A stretch of 64,000 nt of DNA from Isoetes taiwanensis (GCA_021234155.1 JAJEKV010000071.1:4462483-4526482), one strand, 5' to 3'. Counted from the first letter of the stretch, positions 31,651 to 42,189 are shown. Numbers and translations are program-made. Notes: a model not told the origin generated them from the sequence alone.

Positions 31651-32520
31651 AGAGTTCCATGTCAACGACTCTGGATCATTGACAATATCTAGCGGCGGTT
31701 CACGTCGCGAGGAGGACAATGCACTCCACAAAGACAATCCAGAGCAAGACACTGCGGGCAGCCAGAAAGGAGCTGAAAAAATAATGATCCCGCATATGGA
31801 TCCCCGATGAACCGGAAATATGGTCGGAGCCAAACTCCAACTGGGATCCAGCTGGTCCCACCAAGCTTGTAATATTTGACGTCAATGGAGTATTAGCTGC
31901 AGTATACCACGATAAAGACGTCCCCGAGCTTAACACCTCGCAGATCCCGACGAAAACGGAGCATAAAATCGTGTATCCAAGGCCTAGAGCAAAGGAAATT
32001 GTTGAATGGTGCCCGAAGGGGATTCAAGTGGGCATATGGTCTTGTATGGCAAAGAAAAATATTGTCAATGTTCTTGGTGTTCTCGGCCTTCCGTTTTTGA
32101 AGTTCAAGTTCGTTTGGGGAAGCGAAAGGGTCGAAAGCATGTGTCGACCCGATCCAAACCATCACAAGGGGAAGCCTATTATGGTGAAAAGGCCTGGGCC
32201 GGGGTTTATGAGCAATTCAGGACTATGGCAAACATAACACGCCCGATCATAGACGACTCCGCCTACAAGTGCTATCATAACTCGCAAAATACAATCCTTG
32301 CTAAGGCATATCATTTTGAAGAGTATGAGACGGATAGGTGGTTGTCTTTTCGGACTTTGTCCCCGCCTTGGCGGAATCCCTCTTTGCCATTCTTGTCGCC
32401 CGATGCGATTAGGAACTATCCGAGCCTCACGGAACCCGATCCAGAAAGCAAGGTACATCATGAAAGCTATGGACGACAAATATTTTGGTGATCAAGAAGA
32501 GTGACCTCCGCTTTCGGATA
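31651..32520 (+). pseudogene. NIF/FCP1-type (CTD-phosphatase-like) domain, frameshifted
   Basis: From about 31862 the frame gives KLVIFDVNGVLAAVY, then VYPRPRAKEIVEWCPKG, VGIWSCMAKKNIVNVL, FKFVWGSERVES and GKPIMVK. After one frameshift near 32190-32205 it continues as GVYEQFRTMANITRPIIDDS and AYKCYHNSQNT. This is the FCP1-homology fold: DxDx(T/V) motif, VGIWS, KPxxVKxLxxVW and xIDDSxxK. The first motif is DVNGV, lacking the second Asp needed for phosphatase action, a variant seen in a plant NIF subgroup (FDLNGLL). Pre-mRNA CTD phosphatase activity is therefore unlikely, even if the frame were repaired. Confidence 0.75.
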
Positions 32521-33084
32521 GTCAAATTGTGTGAATATTGTAAAACAAAAGTGAACAAATGTATTAAACATTTTGTAATGAATATACTTGTATATTGAGT
32601 TTTTTTGGCTTTTCGACTAACGAAGTCGAGAAAGGCATGCTTGTCTTGTTGATGAGACCATTTGTATGTTTGATTGTGTATTTGGATGCAGCCACAATCT
32701 ATTATGATAATGGTTGTACATTCGTTTCTGGGCCTTTCTCGACTCGCGAAGTCGAAAAGGCACGGGTTATCTCGCTGATCTAAAACCATTTGTATGCTTC
32801 CGGTGTGTGATTGGATGCAACCATATTCTAATGAGAATGATTGTACTTTGACTTTTCGGGCCTTTTCGACTCGCGAGTCAAGAAAGACACTACTTCCCAC
32901 GTCATTGGATGCGGTTGTATGGAATGAATGTTCTCCCTTGTAATTTGATTTCAACATTCTTTTCTTCGTTTTCACTAATGGCATCGTAATTGTTAATCAT
33001 AGACTCTCCTTGCTCCGGGTGGTTCGAGCACGATCCGACACCAGCCACGCATCCCGCGGGCATCACCGTAGACCGCCCCGGCGG

Positions 33085-33495
33085 CCGAGATCCCGCTCAA
33101 GCGGAAGAAATACCGCTTCGGCACAGATCCTCCACGCTACACTCTTGCCCGCCTTTGGGATAAGGTTGCTCGTGAATTGGTCGGACGCCATGCACACCCT
33201 CGGGATAAAGAACACGCGAAGAAATTTGAGACAGTCCAGGAAGCTCAAAGCATCTTGCAAGCATTGCATAATATCCACATATTCGATGAAAAGCTGCGGG
33301 AGGCGAGTGGAGAAGTCGGGTGGACAGGTCGGCCGGTAGCTCCAGAGGCACCTCCACGTGAGGCATTCCACACTCTTCAGGTTGCCCCCAAGGCTTACAG
33401 TCGGCGTGAAGAAGCGCCGCAAGTTAATCCCCTAAGGTGGACCACCTACCAAGATGATGTAACTGTAGTGACATTGTACTATTCAATTTATTAAT
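33085..33495 (+). CDS. Unknown CG-rich reading frame, partial
   Basis: A frame from about 33092 reads LKRKKYRFGTDPPRYTLARL, then DKVARELVGRHAHPRDKEHA and KFETVQEAQSILQALHNIH, with a tail ending DDVTVVTLYY at a stop near 33494. Codons are CG-rich, unlike the flanks. A stop lies just upstream at about 33069. I recognise no family. It could be the last exon of a gene or a decayed remnant. AATAAA lies at 33493-33498 and could be a poly(A) signal. Confidence 0.35.
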
Positions 33496-33499
33496 AAAA

Positions 33500-34009
33500 A
33501 TTCTTTTTCAACCAGAGCTTTGGTTTCAATCTTTAATGAATTTCCTTTGTTTCAGTTGCATTGTTCTTGTTCTCGACTCGCTAACCAGGGAAAACTGGAG
33601 GAAACCTTCGAAGCAGAGTTCTAGACAAAAATTCGAATTAAGGATAGTTTTCGAGTCGGGGTGCTCCTTTTCATGTAAATTAACAGGGTTCCGAAAAAAA
33701 ATGGGAATGGAATGAGTCCCACTTTAATTAAATACGACTTAAGAACTATGATCAAACTAGCAATATGGTTTTCGTTGAGATTATAAGCTACCTGTACAAA
33801 AAACCATTCTTACTGGTTTTCATTGTGATTATGAATGCAAGTTAATTTTTGGGGGCCTTGTATTGCATGTTGTTTATGTATCTGCAGGAATAGAGAAAGT
33901 TGAATTTTGGCAAAATAGGTTGGTAGGTGCAAAAAATCCCCACCTAGAACCTAGATTAGTCTTCTCCCACCTTGGTCGGCAGGACGGCTAGGTCGGTGGG
34001 TAGGCCTAG
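33500..34009. other. No recognisable gene
   Basis: About 500 bp without a credible frame. GGTCGG words at 33963-33995 echo those at 3106-3182. Confidence 0.4.
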
Positions 34010-34640
34010 CTATGAGTCTAACCGATCTTTAACAGGCTGAAGAATATGAGCCAACAAAGCTTCTTCGTCCATACCTTTGAGGCTATCGTCTGTTTCATAC
34101 TCATACCAATTATAATCGTTCCTGTACATGCGGGAGCATATAATGAAGAGTATCGCCTGCTCTGGCGTGTTCTGGGCTTTAAGTCTTTTCTCCAATTCTT
34201 CCCGGTAAATAGGAGCTAATTCTGCCATTGTCCCTTTCCAATCCTTTTCAAAGAATATCTTATCATAGAATCTGTTCTTGAGGTTGCAATCTGCTTTGGT
34301 CCGAACCATCGCAAAATGTTTCTTCCATTTGGTGGCTTCTACAGCGACTTGGGTATCTACCTCTTGGATTCCAAACCCACAGGTCTTAAGAATTAAAGCC
34401 AACAAAAGTTGTTCGTCCATCTCTTTCAGGCTATCGTCCTCTTCGTGCTTGTACCAATTCTTGTCTCCATCATACATGTAAGAGCATATAATGAGGAGCA
34501 ACGGTTCAGCTTGCACGTTCATTTGGTGTAAACGTCTGCCTTCACTTTTTCCCGGAATTTAAGAGCTATTTCTGACATTTTAACATGCTTTTTAAGCTCT
34601 GATCTGCTTTGGTTCGAATCAAGCCTTAAATTTGAATGGG
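34010..34640 (-). pseudogene. Tandem helical-repeat protein, unknown, partly broken
   Basis: The minus frame from 34522 holds two copies of a unit: LLLIICSYMYDGDKNWYKHE EDDSLKEMDEQLLLALIL and, about 100 residues later, ILFIICSRMYRNDYNWYEYE TDDSLKGMDEEALLAHIL. Between them lies KKHFAMVRTKADCNLKNRFY and ELAPIYREELEKRL. Upstream of 34522 a third, degenerate unit can be read in other frames (RTKADQSLKS, then EIALKFREKVKAD and a stop). The frame is therefore a decayed tandem duplication of a helical unit of about 110 residues. The family is not recognised. Confidence 0.5.
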
Positions 34641-34945
34641 ACCCCTAGTTTTTTTTGAAGGGCAAGTTTGCACCTTGCCATTCAATTTGAAGGGCGAATT
34701 TTTGGTCCACCATTCTTTTGCATGTCTAGATTTAAGAGAGACATTCAAAGCTTAAACCATGAAAATAAGAAAGAAAAACATTAAAAGACATTCGAAACTT
34801 AAACTTTTTAACTCTTATAACTATGAAAATGATACAAAATAACCTTAGCAGCAGTAGTATTATAATATGTTTCACAACATAATGGCAGCAACCAGCAAGT
34901 CTTGATAACTATAAAAGGATCCAAAATAACTCATATTGATATGTT

Positions 34946-35467
34946 TCACAATGGCACCATGCGACGTTGCTTGTCTTGCATCCAAGTAGCAAAAATCAGA
35001 TCATAATTTGCATCTCCCACATCAGGCGCAGATAGTGATAAAAACATTAAGGTCTCAAGAGTGGCCAGCTTCAAACTTTCTCGTAAATCATCTTTTATCA
35101 TGTTTTTGTCTTCGAAAACCACGTTTTGTCTTCCATTTGATATTCCATGATATTCCATGCAATAAGAACATTTGATTCTCTGATTTGGGGGAATTCCCAC
35201 AGGCCTTTTCCATGGATAGAGATCTGCCCAACTTGGCTTCCATGTTCTCACATACTCCTTTTTTCCAGATTCACCATCCTCCACCTCTTCAACCACAAAA
35301 TCTAAATCTTCCAACTCATCATAAGGATCTGCTTCAGGATTTAAGTTAATGTCTAGTGATGCATTATTCCCATGAGAGGAATCTGGATTGGCATGAGAAG
35401 ACTTTGAAAAGCCAAAGGCTTTTCTAAGAAGCTTTTGCTGCCTTCGATCTTTTTTTGGCCTCCCCAT
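34946..35467 (-). CDS. Possible hAT-like zinc-finger N-terminal exon
   Basis: A 173-residue frame starting with a good ATG (MGRPKKDRRQQKLLRKAFGF) with basic N-terminus, acidic stretch (YDELEDLDFVVEEVEDGE), then YVRTWKPSWADLYPWKR and KCSYCMEYHGISNG. The order W-x(3-4)-W-x-x-x-x-PWL, KCxxC and a later hydrophobic helix resembles the zinc-finger start of some transposon-derived (hAT/ZNF862-like) proteins. No dimerisation or catalytic domain follows downstream. The identification is tentative. Confidence 0.4.
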   Translation of the reverse strand: MGRPKKDRRQQKLLRKAFGFSKSSHANPDSSHGNNASLDINLNPEADPYDELEDLDFVVEEVEDGESGKKEYVRTWKPSWADLYPWKRPVGIPPNQRIKCSYCMEYHGISNGRQNVVFEDKNMIKDDLRESLKLATLETLMFLSLSAPDVGDANYDLIFATWMQDKQRRMVPL

Positions 35468-35666
35468 TTAGGAAGAAAATCTGCAGAAAGAGATGGATAA
35501 GAAAAGAAGGAAAAAAAAAAAAAGACAACTTCTCTCTTGAATCAAAACATTGAAATACAGAAAATATCTACCCTATAGATACCTATGATCACTAGATCTT
35601 GGAAAGGAAGACATCACAGCAGTGTGTTGCCAGCGGGGAAACTGCACTACATGCGCCCTTCAAGCC

Positions 35667-35825
35667 CTTCATGTGCCCATTATGCACCACACACACAAAA
35701 AGAGGGCTTTTGTTGTGAGCCATTGGTTGTTGACTATTGAAAAAAAAGGCTAAAATCAATGGCCCTTCATGTGCCCATTATGCACCACACGCACAAAAAG
35801 GGGGCTTTTGTTGTGAGCCATTGTC
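35667..35825 (+). repeat. Direct repeat, two copies of about 62 bp
   Basis: CCCTTCATGTGCCCATTATG ... TTGTTGTGAGCCATTG occurs at 35667-35726 and again at 35762-35823. The copies differ at two or three bases and are separated by 35 bp. Confidence 0.85.
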
Positions 35826-36082
35826 ACAGCAGAAAAGGAACAAATTGTAGCCGAATTGGTCAATTGATCACATCAAATGCAATGCATGCAAGCAAAGAAA
35901 TTGGGCGGCTAAGGAAAAGGAGGAGCGATGGGCCTTTTGGTGGGCGGGAAAGAAAAGGAGGAGAGATGAAAATCTGAAAAAGGGGAGCTTTTTACCTTTT
36001 TTTTACGTACGGTTCCTTCCTTGACCTTCACTTTTTTTTTTTTTTTGCATTTATAACTTGCATGCCACCACCACCAACCAAG

Positions 36083-36190
36083 CTGACCTGTATCAAGACG
36101 TTGGCAGGTTTCAAATCTCGATAAATCACATTGTGACCATGCAAAAATCTCATGCCCTCTGCAATTTGAATCATAATATCAATTGACTCA
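36083..36190 (-). pseudogene. 108-bp fragment of the kinase gene (catalytic loop)
   Basis: This stretch matches 50024-50131 of the kinase at 49396-51012 with three substitutions. It encodes the part around the YRDLKPANVLIQV catalytic loop. Flanks show no similarity. A promiscuous short duplication, possibly by gene conversion or transposon capture, is the likely origin. Confidence 0.93.
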
Positions 36191-36577
36191 AATAACTTAA
36201 TCATGGAATAAATTACTACTCCTATATTTTGGTGTAGCCAAAATAGGTTTGGCTAAAATACCTTCAAATTGGAGATATAACTTTCTAAGGCTTGGCTAAA
36301 CTAGATGATTTTTCTCCATCATGGTTGCTTGCCTTTGGCTAAACTTTCACAAAATGGAGAGGCAAATATTAGCCATTGCACTATGCTATTTTTTTAAAAT
36401 CCAAGCCTTTGGATAAAGGCATAATGGGAATCAACATAATATAGCATTTTTTACTAAATATGACGTATTCAACAAAACTTGGACTTATTCAGATATAATA
36501 GACTGGGGTATCATTTTAAGATTATATGTCATGTTTAATTTTTTATTTCAAGATACTTATAATTTTTACAAGTTCTA

Positions 36578-36615
36578 ATTGGGTGCTTTTTTGCTTAACC
36601 TACCCAACTTTTTGA
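36578..36615 (+). repeat. Left terminal inverted repeat
   Basis: ATTGGGTGCTTTTTTGC then TTAACCTACCCAACTTTTT. It pairs imperfectly with the right end at 42150-42189. TA precedes it. Confidence 0.65.
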
Positions 36616-36647
36616 AGTTATAGCACCTTACCAGCACCTAAATTAAC

Positions 36648-36735
36648 GAGCACGGACGGGCTCGGACGGGCTCATGAAGGGCTCGTGACGGGCTCATGAT
36701 GGGCTCTGACGGGCTCTGACGGGCTTCAATTCCGA
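36648..36735 (+). repeat. Subterminal GACGGGCTC tandem repeats
   Basis: GACGGGCTC, GGACGGGCTC, AAGGGCTCGT, GACGGGCTCAT and GATGGGCTCT occur seven to eight times over 88 bp. Repeats of this kind next to transposon ends are typical transposase binding sites. A second 30-bp repeat (AATTCCGACGGTCATCATCA) is at 36730 and 36773. Confidence 0.8.
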
Positions 36736-36888
36736 CGGTCATCATCATAGAATTTTCGCGCGCAGCATCATAGAATTCCGACGGTCATCATCATTCGAGC
36801 TCTTGAACAAACTTATCTCCCAAGCTTTGTGTATTTGTACTCTGTTTTTCTTCCTTTGCAATTCCGGCAGCTCTTTTGCAACTATACC

Positions 36889-38300
36889 ATGAGTTCTCCC
36901 AGTGCCGAGGTATCGCTTTTTTGCTATCTTTTTTTAGAAAATGTTTGTGCTTTGACAAATTTATAGCATAAAGTACTCAAATGTAAGTGGTTTTCTTGTT
37001 TTATTATATTTCAGCTGAAGCCAGCAAGAACACAGTATGAATTTGCTGAGTTTCGGAAAGTGGAGTCGTCTGGAAGAAAGCCAAGCCAAATCAAGGCAAA
37101 AGAAGTATCAAATGCTGAATTTTTATCAGTTTTTGAAGTTCCTTTGAGGTCCGGGAAGATCAACATCAAGGAAATCAAGCCTGAATTCGAGCAGAAGTTC
37201 AATGAACTCCTTCGAAAAGTATACCAGAATGGCCCTACCAACAATGAAGTGAGGACTCGTTTTGCAAGAGCATTTGTATGGCAGAACACCCCTAAGGCTT
37301 TGGCTGACCCCGAAAATTACAAGGTAAATTGGGCATCTTTAGCGGTGAGACTCCTGCATTTTACAGTAGTTCATAAGAGTAAAGATCATGAAGTAAATTG
37401 TTTTGAAGCTAACCTCAATGTGATTATCAATCACATTAGAAGCTTGTCAGAAATGCAAAAGAAAGCTGAAGAAGAAATTAAAGGAAAAAAGGCAGCTTTG
37501 TTGAAGAAGGTAGGTGCAGTGCAAAGTGCTGAAGCTACTTGCACTTTATTGTACAAGCAAATTTCAGAGAAGAGAGAATCTATCAAACTTCTGAGTCAGA
37601 TTTGCCTAACAACCAAGCTTTGGTTGCATACTTGAAGAAAGATGAAGCAAGTTTAATGGATTTACTTTCTGAAACTATTGGGAGTGCTAATGTTGCTGAT
37701 GCAGAAAAGTTGAAGGAAGAAATCAAATCCTTGGAAGTGAATATTGAAGCATATGGCCATAGGATGGAGTTTTGGAATGCAAAGTCCAAACACATATCCG
37801 CTATCTGATTTCAATAAAAAGGTAAGAAGGAACTCAAAGTTCACATGGGTGTTTATGATCTGCCTCGAGATCAATTTGCTGAAAGATGTGAAGGTTGTGG
37901 TTTGAGTTTTAGCTCTGATTACAGTTTTCTTATCAAGTTATCATGTGATCATAAATTTCATGTTTCTTCGCTTTGGTTTGTCTTGGATACTATGCATTGT
38001 ACGATTGGCGGGTTGTGGGGTAGAAGTGCCGACAAGCTTGAGCAAGAACTTGGTTACTTTAAAGCAGATGAAGATGAAGTAACCGAGGAGTATGAAGAGT
38101 CTTCTGATGAAGATGTGAAGGTGACAAAGGTCACAAAGGTGAAAGGAAAAGGTAAAGACATGGGTGAGGATTCCAACTCTGTTGCAACTGAGTATGACAA
38201 ACCTATTTCCAAAGATTTTGTTGCTAAGAGGAAAGGCAAGAAGAAGATTCTTAGGAGTAGCAACAAGAAAGCAAGATCGGGAAGTCGGGTCAAGTCCTAA
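36889..38300 (+). pseudogene. Gene B, copy 2: coiled-coil/RING-like protein of the element
   Basis: ATG at 36889 opens MSSPSAE, a GT donor follows at 36910, and an AG acceptor at 37014 leads in phase to LKPARTQYEFAEFRK. The first 110 residues are globular with KFNELLRKVYQNGPTN and RTRFARAFVWQNT, then a coiled coil (MQKKAEEEIKGKKAALLKK). Near 37600 one frameshift occurs; the reading resumes as LPNNQALVAYLKKDEASLMD and KLKEEIKSLEVNIEAY. After a short intron (about 37825-37840) comes a zinc-finger-like segment, CEGCG...LSCDHKFHVSSLW, which looks like a RING with two altered ligand positions. An acidic/lysine-rich tail ends at 38300. It may be the accessory protein of the transposon. Its function is unknown. 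Confidence 0.55.
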
Positions 38301-39564
38301 GACTGTAACTAGTCCCTGAGCGTGAGATCCCAACAACTCTGTTACACCGGGTTCTCCACTTGCTTCTCCTCACGTTACACATGCTTCTCTCTGTTACACC
38401 GCTTCTCGATTCTGACTCCAACACATGAAGAGCCTACTCCTTTAAAGTCACCATTCCATGAGATATCAATCGATGAGGAAGACCTCACTCTTAGAGAAGT
38501 TTATAAGGAAGCTGGATAAGTTGATTGCTAGCTTTGCGGTTCAAGTTGAAGTTTGGTTTTGAAACAATCTTAAGTTTTCAATGTTAACTGCTCTGTCAGG
38601 TAAATTTTGAGTATGATCTGCAATTTTGTGAATATATGCAGGTCTCTAAGTTATTGAATATGTAAACTACATGTTGAAGATGTGACAGGTCTGCAATTTT
38701 TTGAATGTGACCATGTCCGTAACCACTTGAATATATGAACTTTGTGCTTCTTTAAAATTTTTGTATATTTTTTTTTCTTCATTGGTTCAGTTCTCTTGTT
38801 TATGCAAAGTGTTTTGTACTGTGAACCAATTCTTATAATTCAAGCGATATTACGCAATACCACGGAAGAATTAAAACAATTCAAATGATATTCAAACAAT
38901 TCAATTGATATTACGCAATACCACAGAAGTATTCTGCAATACAATTCAAACATGCATACAGCTCAAATTCTATTTGCCCTTTCCCATGGTTTATGGCTTG
39001 CACACAATCTCAAAGATCATCAGAGACCATTCCAAGTGATTATACTACTAAAGAAACTTTGAACACTCTGTTGCAAATCTTAGCTCATTTGCCGGGTCAT
39101 TGACCAATTTTGACCTGGTCAATGCGATCTTTTGAAATAGCTAAGTGCATCGACTTGAGAGAAAGTTTTATATCTACTTAAGTACATCTCTCAAGCATAT
39201 AAACCAGCTAGATTCAACACGAAATACATTAAGACCTGCTAGCATTTGGCATTTGAAGTACCGTCTTTTTTTGGAATTGGGAAATCGGTGCAAAGCGTAT
39301 GTGAGCTTCATTCTTGCAAGATCAAGGTATAGATTGGTTGCCATGTGCAACCTGGAGGTCCCTACACCAACTCAATTGAGGGATTACCAGGATCTGCAAC
39401 CAAATCTTACATTTCAAAATAAACCTGCAACTAGTTCTTACTATTCAAACTAGATTCTGCAATAGCAAAAAAAGAATGAAACTTTTCTTTATTACTTGAA
39501 TATGAATGTTACAATTGAATACAATTTGGTTAGCACTAGCAATGCTTGTATGCTAGTAAAGAAT
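38301..39564. other. Spacer between genes B and A of the element
   Basis: Contains a weak continuation of gene B near 38420-38519 (EEPTPLKSPFHEISIDEEDL) in another frame. Then come AT-rich sequence and two short direct repeats (ATTACGCAATACCAC at about 38848 and 38910). No further gene is visible. Confidence 0.4.
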
Positions 39565-41862
39565 TCATTTGGTTCCATTTCTCATTGAAGAACTCGGTGC
39601 AGGCTCATCCTCATCTACTAAGCTATCTGCATAAAGACTACTCTTGTGCTCCAAAACTCGATCTAAAAGATGATCATGAACATCCTTTGGAAGTTTGTAT
39701 ATGTTTTCACTTACAGGCATTATATCAAAGCAACACGACATGACCAAGTGGCTGTATGCATTGCACTCTGGTGCATCTTCAAGCAATTCAAATTCACTAC
39801 CTCCTAAAAACTTATAATACTTACCTGAGAGGACCACTTCTCTTCTAGCAAATTTAGCACCCCATGCATCTTTAAAGGCCCTCTCTACAATGTGTTTAGG
39901 CTTAGTGCATTTGATGATGTAGAAGTCTACATTCCTTGTTGTTGGCCTCGGATGGCTTTGCAAAATTATCCCCAACATCAACTACATCGTAAAACCCATT
40001 CATGATCCCCTTCATAGATGGGACCACTGTAATGTTTCAGCTCGTCTTCAAAGACTGGAATTAGTTCAGAATAAACCCAAGATCCTATTACGCTTTTGTT
40101 TATGCACTTCCCAAACTTTCACCTTAATGGTAATTACGAATAAACTGAAATCCATATGAGCAACCCGAGTAGGGTCATTGGAATGCACTGTGTCCGATAC
40201 AATGCAACTTTCGGAACTGTTAATGTCTTACAATCATGTATCACTTCTATCAACCTCATTGATAGCTATCTCCCAAAAATATCCGCAAAAGGAATCATGT
40301 AAAATAACATGCAATGCAAACAACATGTAAAACCTGAACTACTGTGTACGCAAGGATGATCTCCTTTATTGTCACAATCTGACTTAAAATGTGCTCTGCA
40401 AAACACAACTGCATCATGTGCATTCCTTAGTGGTACTGAATTCCTCTTCAACATCTCATGTGTGAGGGCTCTTTTTATTACAAAGACCCGGCACCATCAT
40501 GCTCACCGCAAGGATTGATTCTGAGAATTTTTAAAGAAATGCCAATAAAAAAGAACCAATAGACTAAAATAAAAGTAATTACCTTTGCCATGATATGATG
40601 CAAAGAAATTCCAGTGTATTGGTTTTCCAGTGCTTTGAAAGAACCTGCCTAGGAAGTAGAACATCCTTGCTCCTTTAAATTGATGGGAACATCCATCAGA
40701 CCACATGACATGATTCTTGTAATGGACACCCTTGTCAGCAAGGAAAACTACATGTTTTTGCAAACAATGTTGTTGCTAAGAGTACATCATGTTCTCTATC
40801 ATCACTTATGTAAAAAAATGTGTTTCCTTAATGATCTTTCTATTCTGTTCTGTAGAAGGTGGAGCATGCCTATATGTGATATGCACCAAAATGGTGCATT
40901 GGTCATTCCTCCAATGCAAGCTTTGTATTTCTTGTTGGATTTTGAAGGTGTAGTTCTCTGCAAAGTCAATCACTGAAACTATAGTGTCCTTTGGAAAAGC
41001 TGCCAAACACTCCCTAAACTGTTTTGCTTGCCATCTGGCTTCATAATTATGAGGGATGAATGGAATGAGGAAGGTATCAGCAAATTGGAACAACTCTGCT
41101 ACTGGTGTCGTCTTGTAAACAAGCTTGTTGACAGGTTTGGGAGCTTCCTACAAAAGAAGCAAAAACATATATCAGTTCCTTGTGTATTATCTTGGTGACA
41201 CCCTTCATAACAAGAAAGACAACAAAGATTAGCAAAAGAAAAGTTCAAAGTAAATTCAAGGAATCCAATTCCTGTTGCACACCTTCTTCACTTTGGACAT
41301 CTTGAGTTCCCTGTTGGCGCCACCCTTCAGACTCTTGGAAATCACCTTCATGGTAAGAAGGTTGCAAATCTTCATGAAATGCAGACTCTTCATTGTCTCC
41401 ATAAGGTTCGGGATTGTGACAGTAAACATTTTCTAGAATTAAAGCAAACATCAACAAATAAGGAAAGAAATCAACAACAAATATGTAAGTTCAAAATTAC
41501 CTGAATCTATAGGAATTGATGTAGCCATATGTAACTGATCTTGTCCAGCTTCTTTCAGTTCAAAGCAAACTCATAGATTAATATGCATTTCAAGCATACA
41601 TGAAAATGAAATGCATCATGATCCTCAATTACCATGGTAAATATCTAGCACAAATTCGCTTTGCATTTTCCTGAAACTTGTTGGCTCTGTTCTTGAATCA
41701 CTTGCGGATTGTCGACAAATTGCATCAACAATTCGGGAACAACCGCCAAAAAAATTTTCAGTCGACTCCGGAAAACTTGAGGCTAGATAGGAGTTTTGCA
41801 ACATCAAAATTAACTTGATTCTTGCAACACGGATGCCGAAAAGCTTCTCTCCATTCCGCCAT
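39565..41862 (-). pseudogene. Gene A, copy 2: transposase-like protein with RNase H-fold-like motifs
   Basis: The minus-strand gene starts with ATG at 41862 (MAEWREAFRHPCCKNQ). Exon-like pieces follow: a Glu/Gln-rich exon to 41245, an exon from about 41148 (EAPKPVNKLVYKTTPVAELF) with SVIDFAENYTFK and EIQSLHW, then VMWSDGCSHQFKGARMFYF and the motif ASYHGKG, continued as GEHDGAGS and KRALTHEMLKR. The C-terminal domain DFYIIKCTKPKHIVERAF ends at 39565. The spaced motifs D-FAEN, SDG-QFKGA and HGKG.HDG recall uncharacterised transposon-derived families with an RNase H-like core. At least four frameshifts or stops make this copy inactive. Candidate first and second catalytic acids are the Asp in IDFAENY and in SDGC; this is inference. 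Confidence 0.6.
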
Positions 41863-42151
41863 ATAGATTTAATTTGAGAAATCTAGCAGCAAAGAAATTC
41901 ATGGTATTTATACTACGAAGAACTTCAAAACCGCCAAATTTACTTTCAAATTGCTTGCGAACATGGCGTCATCACCTCGCACCGCTAGAAGACGGATCAA
42001 CAACCCGCACGGATTCTTTGAAGTGGCAATTTCACAGGCCGGATCGACCAAACGTAATTTGGCCCGTGAGGAAATGGGGGTGAAGTGCTATGACGGCGTT
42101 TAAAAAAATTTCACTTGACGGGTCGTCCAAAGACCACCAAAGCACAAGCCC

Positions 42152-42189
42152 ACATAAAAGTTGAGTACCTTAAAAAAAACACACCCAAT
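42152..42189 (-). repeat. Right terminal inverted repeat
   Basis: Read on the minus strand, ATTGGGTGTGTTTTTTTT then AAGGTACTCAACTTTTATG. TA follows at 42190-42191. Confidence 0.65.

Larger units (their letters stand above)
29381..32884. repeat. Dispersed TTCTCGACTCG palindromes
   Basis: A 22-bp palindrome made of TTCTCGACTCG and its reverse complement is perfect at 31546-31567 and 31593-31614. Near-perfect copies lie at 29381-29404, 29509-29532, 29805-29828, 32611-32633, 32736-32757 and 32863-32884. Half-sites occur at 29327-29346 and 33571-33581, and looser forms at 26285-26330 and 26437-26460. A relative (TTCTCGCCCCACGAGGCGAG) lies at 62859-62878. Two copies sit inside one intron. The spacing is irregular, so this is not an array. 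Confidence 0.9.

Noticed and set aside
29381-32884. CRISPR-like array of short repeats
   Set aside because: The palindromes are irregularly spaced by hundreds of bases, lie in a plant genome and have no spacer structure.
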